Source: Megasphaera sp.
Lineage (GTDB): Bacteria; Bacillota; Negativicutes; Veillonellales; Megasphaeraceae
Reading direction: 5' to 3'
Length of the DNA: 64,000 nt
Assembly: GCA_022641375.1 (NCBI GenBank)
Contig: JALCDF010000001.1
Location: 53,125 to 117,124, forward strand
Position 1 is the first letter of the stretch. Every line of letters starts with the position of its first letter. The notes under the pieces are model-generated. The model searched no databases. It worked only from the letters and a program-made list of their open reading frames with translations, and had not been told where the DNA came from. The translations under genes and the position numbers were made by a program. This document shows positions 31,733 through 43,276 of the stretch, one piece after another.

Positions 31733-33415
31733 TTAAATAGTCTGGGATAATGTTTTAGAAATAAGTTTTTTCCCCTCATCCAATAGTTTCCCAGCCTGTT
31801 TTTCCGAAACAAAGCTTTCCGCATACAATTTATACATATCTTCCGTACCTGACGGACGGGCCGCTACCCAGCCGTCTTCCGTAGCGATTTTAACGCCGCC
31901 AATAGCAAAATCACCGTAGGGAGATTTGGACAATACAGCCGTAATCGGGCTGCCACATAACGTGGATTCCGTAATATCCGCCGCCGTCAATGAACTGATT
32001 GCCGCTTTTTCTTCCAGCGTTGCCGGTGAATCACTGCGCATCGTGTACGGACGTCCCAGCTGCCCGCATAAATCATTATAATAATCTAACGGTGATTTTC
32101 CTGTTATCGCCTTGATTTCACAAGCCAGGAGACACATGATCATGCCATCTTTATCGGTCGTCCAAACGGAACCGTCTTTGGCAACAAAAGATGCACCGGC
32201 ACTTTCTTCGCCGGAAAAGGCAATTTTGCCGTCCGTATATAATGAACCGAAATATTTGAAACCTACCGGTACTTCATAACAGGGAATCCCCATCTTTTGG
32301 GCCGATCTGGCAAGCATATCCGTCGTAACGACGGTCTTGGCAATACCCATACCGGCAAAATTACGATGCGTCATGAGATAATGGGAAGCAACCGTCAGAT
32401 ACGCATTGGCCATGATCATTCCCTGCGGCCCCGATATGATACCAAATCTGTCATAGTCCGGATCATTGGCCAAAATCAAATCATATTGATCCTGACTTTT
32501 GGTAACAGCTGACATCACATAGGCAGAGGAGCAATCCATCCGTATTTTCCCATCATGGTCATAATTCATGAACGTAAATTGGGGATCATAGGTATCGTTG
32601 ACAAAATCAATAGGAATATGATAACTTTCAGAGATTTTATGCCAATAGTTCATCCCGGAACCACCCAGTGCATTGACCATGATATGCAGATGAGCATTAC
32701 AAATCGCGTCCATATCGATGATAGAATCCAATTCCGCTACGTATAATCCCTTATAGTCATACGGAATAATCAGAGGGCTCTCTTTGGCCTGTTCAGCCGT
32801 GATCCGCTTAACATCTTTATTTCCCCCGGCCAGGATTTGATTGGCTTCGGATTCAATAGCCTTCGTAATGTCGGATCCAGCCGGACCACCCGTAACCGGA
32901 TTATACTTGATTCCGCCATGTTCCGGAGGATTATGGGACGGCGTAATAATAAGTCCATCCGCCAGGTTTTCCTTCCGTCTGTCATTATACCGCAAAATAG
33001 CCCGCGATACCGAAGGAGTAGGAACGAAATCACCTTCACTGTCAACATATGCCGTAACGCCGTTAGCCGCTAACACTTCCAATACGGTTTCATAGGCAAG
33101 TTTGGAAAGATAATGCGTATCTTCCCCGACAAACAAGGGGCCTTCAGCACCAAACCGTTTACGGTGATTACAGACAGCCTGGGTAATGGCAGCTACATGA
33201 TCATCGGTAAAGCTGCTGTTTCCTGCCTGTCCCCGATGACCAGATGTGCCAAAACGAACCTGCTGATGCGGATTTGTCACATCGGGATGATTGTTGTGAT
33301 ATGCTCTTGCAATGGCTTCTAAATCAATGTAATCTTCTTTTCTTACCTTGGTACCTGCTAATTCATGAATTGCCATATCAATCACCTGATTCCTCTGAAT
33401 TTTTATTTTTGACAT
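31733..33415 (-). CDS. pgm: phosphoglucomutase (alpha-D-glucose phosphate-specific type)
   Basis: Start at MSKIKIQRN; RFGTSGHRG, TPSHNPPEHGGIKYNP. Confidence 0.93.
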   Translation of the reverse strand: MSKIKIQRNQVIDMAIHELAGTKVRKEDYIDLEAIARAYHNNHPDVTNPHQQVRFGTSGHRGQAGNSSFTDDHVAAITQAVCNHRKRFGAEGPLFVGEDTHYLSKLAYETVLEVLAANGVTAYVDSEGDFVPTPSVSRAILRYNDRRKENLADGLIITPSHNPPEHGGIKYNPVTGGPAGSDITKAIESEANQILAGGNKDVKRITAEQAKESPLIIPYDYKGLYVAELDSIIDMDAICNAHLHIMVNALGGSGMNYWHKISESYHIPIDFVNDTYDPQFTFMNYDHDGKIRMDCSSAYVMSAVTKSQDQYDLILANDPDYDRFGIISGPQGMIMANAYLTVASHYLMTHRNFAGMGIAKTVVTTDMLARSAQKMGIPCYEVPVGFKYFGSLYTDGKIAFSGEESAGASFVAKDGSVWTTDKDGMIMCLLACEIKAITGKSPLDYYNDLCGQLGRPYTMRSDSPATLEEKAAISSLTAADITESTLCGSPITAVLSKSPYGDFAIGGVKIATEDGWVAARPSGTEDMYKLYAESFVSEKQAGKLLDEGKKLISKTLSQTI

Positions 33416-33560
33416 TCCCAATGATCTTTTATACAATAAATATGTCATCGTTCCTAATATATTGCATGAATCATTGTAAAATACTTTTGGAATATGCTGT
33501 ATTTATTATAGCAAAAATCGCACCATTAAAACAGTAGTATAAAAAAGAAAGGATGATATT

Positions 33561-34313
33561 ATGAAATTTATTTCTTGGAATGTCAACGGTTTGCGCGCCG
33601 CCATGAAAAAGGGATTCATGGAAACATTTCAACATCTCGATGCTGATATATTCTGCCTTCAGGAAACAAAACTCCAGGAAGGGCAAATTGCTGTCGACCT
33701 CCCCGGATACGAACAATATTGGAACTATGCCGACCGCAAAGGCTATAGCGGAACCGCTATTTTTACCCGCATGAAACCCATTTCCGTATCGTATGGCATG
33801 GGAATCGACGAACATGACCATGAAGGCCGTCTGATTACATTAGAATTTCCTGATTTTTACTTCGTCACCTGTTATACGCCAAACAGCCAGAATGAATTGG
33901 CCCGGCTGCCGTATCGCATGAAATGGGAAGATGATTTCCGCAGTTATTTGCAGCATCTGGCCGAAACGAAGGGCGTCGTCCTATGCGGTGACCTCAACGT
34001 AGCCCACGAGGAAATCGACTTGAAAAACCCTAAGACAAATCATAAAAATGCCGGTTTTTCCGATGCAGAACGACAAAAGATGACACAATTATTAACCGCC
34101 GGATTCACAGATACGTGGCGTTATTTTTATCCCGACGTAACCGGCATCTATTCCTGGTGGAGCTACCGTTTCAAGGCCCGTCAAAATAATGCCGGATGGC
34201 GCATCGACTACTTTATTACATCGTCTTCCCTGGATGACCGGTTGGAAAAAGCCGAAATCCATACGGATATTACCGGCAGCGACCATTGTCCGGTCGGACT
34301 GCTGATGAAATAG
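33561..34313 (+). CDS. xth: exodeoxyribonuclease III
   Basis: 250 aa; SWNVNGLRA, LQETKLQ, GDLNVAH, GSDHCPV. Confidence 0.95.
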   Translation: MKFISWNVNGLRAAMKKGFMETFQHLDADIFCLQETKLQEGQIAVDLPGYEQYWNYADRKGYSGTAIFTRMKPISVSYGMGIDEHDHEGRLITLEFPDFYFVTCYTPNSQNELARLPYRMKWEDDFRSYLQHLAETKGVVLCGDLNVAHEEIDLKNPKTNHKNAGFSDAERQKMTQLLTAGFTDTWRYFYPDVTGIYSWWSYRFKARQNNAGWRIDYFITSSSLDDRLEKAEIHTDITGSDHCPVGLLMK

Positions 34314-34367
34314 CAGCTTCTTCCCGAATCGTTGGAATTTGCAAAATAATCTTATTGTTTATATACC

Positions 34368-34403
34368 AAAGGGACCTTACCTGTCAAATGGTAAGGTCCC
34401 TTT
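34368..34403. terminator. bidirectional terminator
   Basis: AAAGGGACCTTACC/GGTAAGGTCCCTTT 14-bp stem between convergent genes. Confidence 0.88.
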
Positions 34404-34419
34404 CATATAATTCTACACG

Positions 34420-36321
34420 CTAAAATGCATTATGAGAATATTCATAATAAAGAGAAGATAATTCATCCATCTTATCGCTCATGAGGACCATAAGATCAGA
34501 AGCCGTATCATAATCTTTGATATTCAGAGCCCGTTTGATTTTGGAGAAAATGGACAAGCTCTTTTCTGTATCGCGTCCCAATTCCGTACGCAATGCATTG
34601 ATTGTCGTCCAGCGTTCCACTTCCAGAGGATTGCTGTCACCGTCTGTATGGAGCTGTTTTGCCGAGATGACCATTTCCAAATTATCCGGGATAATGCGGA
34701 ACTGGAGTTCCAAGGCCCAACGGGTCATTGCCCCTTGTTTGAAGGAATCCATCAAGCGTTTCTGGAAGCTGTCGCAAGTAAGATCATCGACTTTTTCAGG
34801 ATATTCCTGCAATGCTTTGAAGTTTTCCCAAACCGTACGCGGTGCTTTGCCAAACATATCCGCCCGTTCTTCATCAGTAAAGGATTCGAATACGTCGACT
34901 TCAGAGCGATATGCCCGTGATTTTTCAAGATAATCAGCAGCTTCACCCGGTTTTTTGGATAATTCAGCCAATAAATCAGCTGGTGCTTTTTCATTGCCGA
35001 CAGTATATTTGATGCCATCCAAGGCAGCTAAATAGAACAATGCCAAGGCAATATAGGTGTTCGTAAACGGATTTGGCGCACGCATTTCAAAGCGTGTTGC
35101 TTTCGGATTTTCCGCACTGCGGATCAGGCCGGCCAATACGGAACGATTCCGGGTCGGTGCATCCGGTGTTTCGCCGCCGAGCGCGGTAACAATGCAGACC
35201 GGTGCTTCAAAACCCGGTTTCAGACGATTTAAAGAGTCTGTCGTTGCGGATACGAACGGATTGATGACTTCATAGTGTTTCAAGATTCCCATTACCGCAC
35301 CATAGCCGATATTGGACAAGAATTCTTTATTCATGTCATCCGGATTAAAGAGATTGATGAATTTACCGTTCTTCAAGATAGCACCGATACCAACATGGGT
35401 ATGTTCGCCACTGCCGGCAACACCATGGATCGGTTTTGCCTGGAACGTAACTTCAAGGCCGTTTTCACGAAATACTTCACGAACGATAATACGGGCACAG
35501 ATTTCATTATCTGCTGTCTGTACCGGATCGCTGGCATATTTCCAGTCACATTCGAGCTGTTCCAAGACGAAGATCAATTTGCCGGAGTCATCAATCTGTG
35601 CTTTGATCCCGCCAACTTCTTTATGGCCCATTTCTGGTTCCAAACCATATTGCTGCAACCGTTCTACCGTCTGTTCAAGGGCTGTACGAACGACGCCATG
35701 AGTACGCTGCCAGTACTGTTCCTGCAGCTTCTGAGAAGCTGACAACAGACGTGTAGCCACTTCCTGGCTCGGGGATTTAACCCAGAATTCCAATTCTGTA
35801 GCTGTTGTAAAAACAATCTTTACGATATCGTCCGGATTAACGGAAAGACCTTTGATACCATGTTTTTTAACCAAAGCCAATACCTGATCAGCTACATAAT
35901 CGGTTGTATGACGAAGAATGGAGCGGGAATCGATGTATCCCGTTGCATGACGCAAAAAGCTTGGGATACGCAACGTGCCAACAGGACGACCCGTCGCTTC
36001 ATCGATATTGCCATCATTATAATCGACAAACCAATTTACGCCTGGATCCGCTTTAATATCAACGCGGGCACGTGATAATGTAGCAATGCCGGGCAATACG
36101 ACAGAAGAACCATCAGTCTGAAATGCAGTACCATTAAAGAATTTATCATAATCATTGAAAAATACAGAAATAGGAATCTTTTCATCTGTGTCATTACCAG
36201 CCAAATCAACACCGACAAGAGAAACAAATTTAATTTCCGGATGCTGTTCTAATAAAGCCAGCACCCCTTCTTTTCCGTATTGACCTGCAGGGATTACATA
36301 AACCAAACCTTCTTTAGTCAT
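34420..36321 (-). CDS. glutamine synthetase, long form with C-terminal extension
   Basis: 633 aa; GSGEHTHVGIG, RFEMRAPNPFTNTYIA. Confidence 0.88.
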   Translation of the reverse strand: MTKEGLVYVIPAGQYGKEGVLALLEQHPEIKFVSLVGVDLAGNDTDEKIPISVFFNDYDKFFNGTAFQTDGSSVVLPGIATLSRARVDIKADPGVNWFVDYNDGNIDEATGRPVGTLRIPSFLRHATGYIDSRSILRHTTDYVADQVLALVKKHGIKGLSVNPDDIVKIVFTTATELEFWVKSPSQEVATRLLSASQKLQEQYWQRTHGVVRTALEQTVERLQQYGLEPEMGHKEVGGIKAQIDDSGKLIFVLEQLECDWKYASDPVQTADNEICARIIVREVFRENGLEVTFQAKPIHGVAGSGEHTHVGIGAILKNGKFINLFNPDDMNKEFLSNIGYGAVMGILKHYEVINPFVSATTDSLNRLKPGFEAPVCIVTALGGETPDAPTRNRSVLAGLIRSAENPKATRFEMRAPNPFTNTYIALALFYLAALDGIKYTVGNEKAPADLLAELSKKPGEAADYLEKSRAYRSEVDVFESFTDEERADMFGKAPRTVWENFKALQEYPEKVDDLTCDSFQKRLMDSFKQGAMTRWALELQFRIIPDNLEMVISAKQLHTDGDSNPLEVERWTTINALRTELGRDTEKSLSIFSKIKRALNIKDYDTASDLMVLMSDKMDELSSLYYEYSHNAF

Positions 36322-36470
36322 ACTTCCTCCTTTTTCGAAAAAGAAAAGACTCCTCCCCTATTACGGTTTGAAGTCTTCTTTGACTTTGAATCATGACTTA
36401 TTCTATTTTTAAATCATGCATAAATGATACAATCAATTAGGCCATTTGTCAATATCAAAACCAAATAAAT

Positions 36471-36911
36471 CTAACTTTTTTGTAACATTTCCTTTACAAT
36501 TTGAGAGACAAGACGTCCATCAGCTTTCCCCTTGACCTGAGGCATAACAAGTTTCATTACGTCACCCATTTTAAGGTTTTCCTTGCCAGCCGTGACATTC
36601 GTCACAATCTGGCGGACTTCATCTGCTGTAAGCTGTTTAGGCATGTATTTTTCCAATACCGTCATTTCAGCTTTTGTCTGGTCTATCAAATCCTGACGAT
36701 TCGCTTTTTCGAATTCGGCCAGTGATTCTTTACGTTGTTTCATTTCTTTAGCAATGACAGCGCTGACACCAGTATCGTCAAGTTCACATTTTCCGTCGAT
36801 TTCTACATTACGAATAGACGAACGGGCCATGCGAATTACCGCTAATGTGGTTTTATCCTTCGCTTTCATTGCTGTCTTCATGTCCTGAAGCAGTTCTTCT
36901 TTTAGAGACAT
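36471..36911 (-). CDS. GatB/YqeY domain-containing protein
   Basis: 146 aa; LEKYMPKQLTADEVRQIV. Confidence 0.93.
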   Translation of the reverse strand: MSLKEELLQDMKTAMKAKDKTTLAVIRMARSSIRNVEIDGKCELDDTGVSAVIAKEMKQRKESLAEFEKANRQDLIDQTKAEMTVLEKYMPKQLTADEVRQIVTNVTAGKENLKMGDVMKLVMPQVKGKADGRLVSQIVKEMLQKS

Positions 36912-36937
36912 CCTATCACCCTTCTAACTTTGAAAGA

Positions 36938-37117
36938 CTATGCTCTGTACTTTCTTTTCCGTGCTGCTTCGGATTTTTTCTTTCTCCGTACACTTGGTTT
37001 TTCATAATGTTCACGTTTCCGTACTTCGGAGAGAACCCCTGCCTTTTGGCAAGAACGTTTGAAGCGGCGAAGTGCGCTATCTAACGTTTCATTTTTACCA
37101 ACCTTGATTTCTGCCAT
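36938..37117 (-). CDS. rpsU: 30S ribosomal protein S21
   Basis: 59 aa [59 protein letters not shown] (below the ORF track cutoff). Confidence 0.96.
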   Translation of the reverse strand: MAEIKVGKNETLDSALRRFKRSCQKAGVLSEVRKREHYEKPSVRRKKKSEAARKRKYRA

Positions 37118-37171
37118 TCTATATCCCTCCCTCCAAATTTATGTTAGGGAGTGCTTACTGCACACAATGAA

Positions 37172-37200
37172 ATTATACTCAAATTGCATGATTTTGTCAA
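37172..37200 (-). promoter_or_regulatory. consensus sigma-A promoter for rpsU
   Basis: Minus strand TTGACA-17 nt-TATAAT. Confidence 0.85.
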
Positions 37201-37215
37201 TCCTGCCAGCGGTAT

Positions 37216-38334
37216 TTATCGAATAAAACGACTAAAAACATAGTTTCCATACGATAAACCCTCCTCTGTCATGCAGCAACCCTTCCCTGTCTTTTCCAAT
37301 AATCCCTGATCAGACAGCCGTCTGACTACATCACCAAATACGGATTGAAGAGAAACGCCGAAATGTCGTTCAAAATCAGCATACTCAATCCCCTTACGCA
37401 GGCGCAGCGCCAAAAAGCAATAATCTTCCATCGCCCGTTGCCGTTGAATATCAATCGATTCGCCGATAACGGATTGCTGCCCCGCTCTGCGGATATAATC
37501 AGGAATATTCGAGATATTCGCCCAACGTCTTGACCCATCGAACGAATGGGCAGATACGCCAAACCCAATATATGGCGTATACTGCCAATATTTGCAATTA
37601 TGCCGGGACTGACGTCCCGCTTTGGCATAACTGGAAATTTCATAATGAGAGAATCCCATGGCATGCATGGAATCATGGACCAGCTTCCCCATTTCTTCTA
37701 TCTTTTTATCATCAGGCAAGGTGAACTCGCCCTGATCCAGTCCGTTTTTCAACACGGTACCCGCTTCAACGATGAGACTGTAAGCAGAAGCATGACAAAC
37801 CGGCAATATCTTCATGATATCCATATCATACTTCACCATGTCTGCCGTCTGCCGGGGCAGGCCATACATTAAATCGATAGAAATATTATCTATCCCCGCA
37901 TCATATACATCCCGGACAGACTGCAACGCCTGCTCTGCTGTATGTATGCGTCCCAAAAAGCGCAGCATGTCATCATTAAAGGACTGGACTCCCAGGCTGA
38001 TGCGGTTGACTCCATAGGAACAAAGCGCTGCCGCATACGCTGCCGTCATGCTGTCAGGATTGGCTTCTACCGTGATTTCCGCTGCCGGATCTATCGTAAA
38101 TTTTTTCTGCAGATGATCCAGGATTGCACCTATTTGACCAGCTTCCAACAAAGACGGCGTGCCACCGCCAAAATAAACCGTATCGGCTGCTGCCGCATCA
38201 CTCCAGCTGTCAATTTCACGGCACACTGCCTCTACGTAAGCCTGCCGATACTGGAGGATCCCTCCATATGAAGGAAAATCACAATACAAGCATTTATGGA
38301 TACAAAAGGGAATATGGATATACAAGCCAATCAT
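37216..38334 (-). CDS. hemW: radical SAM family heme chaperone
   Basis: 372 aa; [19 protein letters not shown], next to lepA. Confidence 0.93.
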   Translation of the reverse strand: MIGLYIHIPFCIHKCLYCDFPSYGGILQYRQAYVEAVCREIDSWSDAAAADTVYFGGGTPSLLEAGQIGAILDHLQKKFTIDPAAEITVEANPDSMTAAYAAALCSYGVNRISLGVQSFNDDMLRFLGRIHTAEQALQSVRDVYDAGIDNISIDLMYGLPRQTADMVKYDMDIMKILPVCHASAYSLIVEAGTVLKNGLDQGEFTLPDDKKIEEMGKLVHDSMHAMGFSHYEISSYAKAGRQSRHNCKYWQYTPYIGFGVSAHSFDGSRRWANISNIPDYIRRAGQQSVIGESIDIQRQRAMEDYCFLALRLRKGIEYADFERHFGVSLQSVFGDVVRRLSDQGLLEKTGKGCCMTEEGLSYGNYVFSRFIR

Positions 38335-40133
38335 TTTTCGCCAACTTCAAGAACGGCCATAAACGCTTCCTGCGGAATTTCAACGTTGCCGACTTGTTTC
38401 ATCCGCTTCTTCCCTTCTTTTTGCTTTTCCAACAATTTACGCTTACGAGATACGTCGCCGCCATAACATTTTGCCAGGACATCTTTGCGGTATGCCGCAA
38501 CATTTTCACGGGCAATGATCTTATTGCCGATTGCTGCCTGTATCGGAATCTGGAACAGCTGCCGCGGGATCAGGCTGCGTAATTTCTGAACCAACGTACG
38601 GCCCCGTGACGCCGCAAATTCTTTATGTACGATGATGCTCAGGGCATCCACCACTTCCCCATTAATAAGGATATCCATCTTGACCATAGGCGATTCCTGA
38701 TACCCGTGAAGTTCATAATCCAGGGACGCATAGCCCCGGGTAGATGATTTCAACGTATCAAAGAAATCAAATAAAATTTCACATAACGGCATGTCATACA
38801 CAAGAGACACCCTCGCTTCATCAAGATAATCCATGGTGACATACTGGCCGCGGCGGTTTTGAGAAATTTCCATGACGGTGCCAACCATATCTTTCGGAAT
38901 GATAATCGTCGTCTTGACCAGCGGTTCTTCTACATGATCGATTTTCGTCATATCCGGCATGAGAGACGGGTTATCGACAGCCACCATCGTACCATCCGTA
39001 CAAAACACATGATAAATAACAGAAGGAGCCGTCGTAATGAGAGACAATCCGTATTCCCGTTCCAGCCGTTCTTTGACAACATCCATATGCAGGAGTCCCA
39101 GGAAACCGCAACGAAAACCAAAACCTAACGCCGTCGATTTTTCCGCTTCGAAATGCAATGCCGCATCGTTCAAATGGAGTTTTTCCAATGCATCACGCAA
39201 ATTATTATAGTCATTCGTTTCTATCGGATACAAGCCGCAATACACCATAGGTACGGCTTGTCGATAGCCCGGTAGGGCTTCTTTAGCCGGATTATCGGCA
39301 AATGTTACCGTATCGCCGACGCGGCAGTCGCGGACATTTTTCATGCTGGCCGCCAAATACCCGACACTGCCGCATTCCAAATGGGCAATGGGATGCATCT
39401 GCGGCAGGAATACCCCCGTTTCAATGACTTCAAATTCTTTCCCCGATGACATCATGCGGATGCGGTCGCCCGGTTTTACCGTTCCCTCGACAACGCGTAC
39501 ATTCGCAATGGCCCCTTTATAGGAATCAAAGTGAGAATCGAAAATGAGTGCCCGTAACGGTTTATCCGGCGCATCTTCCGGAGCGGGAATCCGTTGCACT
39601 ATCGCTTCCAGGACTTTATCCACCCCTACTCCCGTTTTAGCGCTCACTTCAATCGCTTCAGAGGCATCCAATCCGATAACATCTTCGATTTCCTTGCGTA
39701 CCCGTTCCGGGTCGGCGCTGGGTAAATCGATTTTATTGATAATGGGTATGATTTCAAGATCATGTTCCATTGCCAAATATACGTTAGCCAAGGTCTGCGC
39801 TTCAACCCCCTGCGTAGCATCGACGATAAGCAAGGCCCCTTCACAAGCGGCCAGGCTGCGGGACACTTCATAGTTGAAATCAACATGCCCCGGTGTATCG
39901 ATCAGATTCAATTCATATTGATGCCCATCTTTGGCATCGTACATCAGACGGGCGGACTGGGCTTTAATGGTGATACCCCGTTCCCGTTCCAAATCCATCG
40001 TATCTAAAAGCTGATCTTCCATTTCCCGTTTGGAAACAGTCCCGGTCATTTCCAAGAGCCGATCTGCCAATGTTGATTTACCATGGTCAATATGTGCGAT
40101 AATAGAAAAATTACGAATATATTTGGTTGCCAC
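38331..40133 (-). CDS. lepA: elongation factor 4
   Basis: 600 aa; [17 protein letters not shown]. Confidence 0.98.
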   Translation of the reverse strand: MATKYIRNFSIIAHIDHGKSTLADRLLEMTGTVSKREMEDQLLDTMDLERERGITIKAQSARLMYDAKDGHQYELNLIDTPGHVDFNYEVSRSLAACEGALLIVDATQGVEAQTLANVYLAMEHDLEIIPIINKIDLPSADPERVRKEIEDVIGLDASEAIEVSAKTGVGVDKVLEAIVQRIPAPEDAPDKPLRALIFDSHFDSYKGAIANVRVVEGTVKPGDRIRMMSSGKEFEVIETGVFLPQMHPIAHLECGSVGYLAASMKNVRDCRVGDTVTFADNPAKEALPGYRQAVPMVYCGLYPIETNDYNNLRDALEKLHLNDAALHFEAEKSTALGFGFRCGFLGLLHMDVVKERLEREYGLSLITTAPSVIYHVFCTDGTMVAVDNPSLMPDMTKIDHVEEPLVKTTIIIPKDMVGTVMEISQNRRGQYVTMDYLDEARVSLVYDMPLCEILFDFFDTLKSSTRGYASLDYELHGYQESPMVKMDILINGEVVDALSIIVHKEFAASRGRTLVQKLRSLIPRQLFQIPIQAAIGNKIIARENVAAYRKDVLAKCYGGDVSRKRKLLEKQKEGKKRMKQVGNVEIPQEAFMAVLEVGEK

Positions 40134-40151
40134 GTTGTCTCTCCTCTTTCA

Positions 40152-41237
40152 TCATATAATAATACCGCCGCCAAGAACGCGGTCACCGCTTTCCCGGTCA
40201 TACAAAACCAAAGCCTGTCCGGATGTTACTGCCCGCTGGGGCTGAGCAAATTCAGCCCGCAGCGTATTTCCTTCAGGATATACTACACACGGTGATTCTT
40301 TAGCAGCATACCGTATTTTTCCCAATGCTTCAAATGGGCCTTCTGGTTTTTTTTCAACCCATGAGACCTCTTCTGCACAAACCGTCGTCGAAAATAAATT
40401 TTGTTCCGAACCGACAATCACACGGTTCCTTTTTACATCGAGAGCCGTTACATAGTATGGACCGCCGGGACCACCGAGATCCAGACCACGCCGCTGCCCG
40501 ATTGTGTAACAAGGAATGCCCTTATGGCGGCCGACGACCCGGCCGTCCTGATCCACAAAATTCCCCGGCTTAAAATATTGCGGTATCCGGCTATGCAGGA
40601 ACCCCTTATAATCATTATCAGGAATAAAGCAAATATCCTGACTTTCCGGCTTGTTAAAGACGGGAAGCTGCCATTCCTTTGCTAATTCCCGTGTATGCGA
40701 TTTTTCCAGATCAGCCATGGGAAATAATATGTGGGGCAACAGCTCCTGCGTCAGCTGATACAATACATATGACTGATCTTTCCGTTGATCCGTGCCGCGA
40801 AGCAATGACCAGGTATTATTTGCTGCATTACAGGTGACGCGGGCATAATGTCCCGTTGCCAGGTATTGGGCACCAAATTGCTGTGCTTTCTGCCATAACA
40901 GACCAAATTTAATGAATTTATTGCAGGCAATACAGGGATTCGGCGTACGCCCTTTGCTATACGACTGGACAAAGTAATCAATGACGTCCCGATGGAATAT
41001 ATCCCGAAAATCCAGCGTGTAATGGGGAATCCCAAGGATAGATGCAACCGCTTTAGCATCATCGACAGCCGATCGGGAACAGCAGGCATGTATATTATCT
41101 ATCTCCGGATCTGAAGGATCCTTTTCCCACAGACGTAACGTAACGCCAATCACATCGTATCCCTGTTTTTTTAAAAGTCCTGCCGTTACAGAACTATCAA
41201 CACCGCCGCTCATAGCAACAGCTACACGTTTATTCAT
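40152..41237 (-). CDS. mnmA: tRNA 2-thiouridine(34) synthase
   Basis: Start at MNKRVAVAMSGGVDSSV; NPCIACNKFIKFG. Confidence 0.96.
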   Translation of the reverse strand: MNKRVAVAMSGGVDSSVTAGLLKKQGYDVIGVTLRLWEKDPSDPEIDNIHACCSRSAVDDAKAVASILGIPHYTLDFRDIFHRDVIDYFVQSYSKGRTPNPCIACNKFIKFGLLWQKAQQFGAQYLATGHYARVTCNAANNTWSLLRGTDQRKDQSYVLYQLTQELLPHILFPMADLEKSHTRELAKEWQLPVFNKPESQDICFIPDNDYKGFLHSRIPQYFKPGNFVDQDGRVVGRHKGIPCYTIGQRRGLDLGGPGGPYYVTALDVKRNRVIVGSEQNLFSTTVCAEEVSWVEKKPEGPFEALGKIRYAAKESPCVVYPEGNTLRAEFAQPQRAVTSGQALVLYDRESGDRVLGGGIII

Positions 41238-42381
41238 GTTTTCCTCCCTGTGCCGTATCCAGTATCGACTGCATGACAACTATGGCTTGTTCCATTTCTG
41301 CCATCGTATTTTCTTTACCAACAGAAACACGTATACTGCCATGAATCCATTCTTCCCCTGTTCCCATCGCTGCCAGCACATGAGAAGGCTCAAGCGCCCC
41401 CGCTTCACAAGCAGAGCCGGCTGACACGGCAACCCCGGCCGTATCCATCGCTATGAGCAATACATCATTGTCCATGCCGCGAATACTAAAATTAATAATA
41501 TTGGGAAGGGAACAGGCCATCGCCCCATTCAAACGAATATTGGAGCTGGGGGTAATAAATTTATCATAGAGAAACCGCTTCAACCCATAGGCATGCCGAG
41601 CCCGGCTCTGTCGTTCTGTCTCCAACAGCGCCGCCGCCGTACCAAAACCGACGATGGCCGCTACATTTTCCGTGCCGGCCCGCAGATGGTGTTCCTGTGG
41701 GCCGCCGTACCCTTCGGACATGATATCCAGGCCCTGACGGACATATAAGGCTCCTATTCCCTTCGGACCATAAATTTTATGGCTGCATATAGTCAACAGA
41801 TCAATATTTTCATCCTGTGGTTTGATGGGAACATAGCCCAGAGCCTGTACCGCATCCACATGAAACGCGATGCCTGCCTTTTTTGCAACCATACCGATAT
41901 CCCGGACAGGCTGAATCATGCCGGTTTCATTATTAGCATACATAACCGAAATCAACACTGTATCCGGACGCAACGCTTCCTGAACAGCCTCACCACTGAC
42001 TCTGCCAACGGAATCGACCGGTAATATCGTTACATCATACTTTCCTTCTGCCAAGGCTTGAAAGGTGTGCAGCACAGCATCGTGTTCAACAGCCGTCGTG
42101 ATAATATGTCCGCCTTCAGGATAGTTTGCCTTTAAATATCCCAAAATCGCCAAATTATCCGCTTCCGTACCACCGCTGGTGAATATAATATCCTGAGCCT
42201 CCACTCCCAGGCAGTGAGCAATCTGATGGCGGGCCTGCTGCACAGCAGCACGGGCTTGTTGCCCATAATAGTGGAGACTGGACGGATTGCCATATTGTGT
42301 CGTTAAATACGGCATCATGGCATCCAACACCCGTTTATCCAAAATCGTTGCCGCCGCATTATCCAAATATATTCGTTGCAT
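41230..42381 (-). CDS. cysteine desulfurase (NifS/IscS type)
   Basis: MQRIYLDNAAAT; SHKIYGPKGIGALY; SAGSACEAG. Confidence 0.95.
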   Translation of the reverse strand: MQRIYLDNAAATILDKRVLDAMMPYLTTQYGNPSSLHYYGQQARAAVQQARHQIAHCLGVEAQDIIFTSGGTEADNLAILGYLKANYPEGGHIITTAVEHDAVLHTFQALAEGKYDVTILPVDSVGRVSGEAVQEALRPDTVLISVMYANNETGMIQPVRDIGMVAKKAGIAFHVDAVQALGYVPIKPQDENIDLLTICSHKIYGPKGIGALYVRQGLDIMSEGYGGPQEHHLRAGTENVAAIVGFGTAAALLETERQSRARHAYGLKRFLYDKFITPSSNIRLNGAMACSLPNIINFSIRGMDNDVLLIAMDTAGVAVSAGSACEAGALEPSHVLAAMGTGEEWIHGSIRVSVGKENTMAEMEQAIVVMQSILDTAQGGKHE

Positions 42382-42439
42382 TGTTATTCCCTCCATGCCA
42401 GAGCCTGTAAACTCTATTTTATCATATTCAGGCAGGTAA

Positions 42440-42480
42440 AAAAAGCAGAGCTGCCGCGGATTTGCCGCCAGCAGCTCTTT
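42440..42480 (-). terminator. intrinsic terminator downstream of ECF gene
   Basis: Minus strand AGAGCTGCTGGCGGC...GCCG..GCAGCTCT followed by T-run. Confidence 0.8.
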
Positions 42481-42512
42481 ATAGATTCTCTAATATCATA
42501 CTAATATGCTAT

Positions 42513-43136
42513 TTATCTGTTTTTAAGTGCTTTCTTCAACACAATGACCACCGGCACCGTAATAACTGCTGATACGATAGCTTCCGGAATACCGTTAAAC
42601 GCACAAATCCCTAAAATAATATTTACCACATTATCCAGCGGAATGTTGCGGACTTCCGCAAAATCTTTCGCATAAATAAAGTAAATGCCACCCATGACAC
42701 CGATTGTATTAATCAGTGAACCACATAAACCGGCAATCGCCAGACTGATAGATTCCTTATGCAATACGCCCCGGATACCCTTGTACACATAATATGCGCC
42801 AATGCCAATCAAAATACGCGGTATCACAGAAATAACCGGATTCAGGAAAGCAAATGACAACAAGACAGGTGACGTAATCGCCTGGAAAATACTAAAACAG
42901 CCAAAAATCAATCCGACCATAGCCCCAACACGAGGCCCGGCAACCAGTGCCCCGATAATAACCGGTACATGAAGGATAGTCGCTTTCATCATCGGCAAGG
43001 GAATAAATCCATAGCCGGTCAATCCCAATAACATTGTAATCCCGGATAACATCCCGATAATCGTCAGTTCACGAGTCGTAAAAAGCGATCCTCTCATCAC
43101 ATTGCGTGATGCTTTTACACCCATTTCTTTTTGCAT
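42513..43136 (-). CDS. ECF transporter S component (PanT-like, substrate unproven)
   Basis: Start at MQKEMGVK; FIPLPMMKATILHVPVIIGALVAGP S-component pattern. Confidence 0.8.
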   Translation of the reverse strand: MQKEMGVKASRNVMRGSLFTTRELTIIGMLSGITMLLGLTGYGFIPLPMMKATILHVPVIIGALVAGPRVGAMVGLIFGCFSIFQAITSPVLLSFAFLNPVISVIPRILIGIGAYYVYKGIRGVLHKESISLAIAGLCGSLINTIGVMGGIYFIYAKDFAEVRNIPLDNVVNIILGICAFNGIPEAIVSAVITVPVVIVLKKALKNR

Positions 43137-43190
43137 TTTTTCCTCCGTTCTCGCTCTTAAATAAAGATACAAGTCGCAAAACAGTACCTA

Positions 43191-43265
43191 TGCTCCCCAT
43201 ACATTCTTCATTATAGTCCCGCTCAATTGATACAGACTCAATAGTCATCGCAAGAATCGGGAGCA
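43191..43265 (-). promoter_or_regulatory. structured 5' leader of ECF gene (candidate cis-regulatory RNA)
   Basis: TGCTCCC...GGGAGCA and nested ATTCTT...AAGAAT pairing; promoter just upstream. Confidence 0.5.
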
Positions 43266-43276
43266 ACTTCACGCGT

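Noticed and set aside
35275-35742. 155-aa plus-strand ORF
   Set aside because: Antisense to glutamine synthetase
36322-36470. possible riboswitch in front of glutamine synthetase
   Set aside because: Only a weak AGACT/AGTCT pairing near a T-rich tract; not enough support
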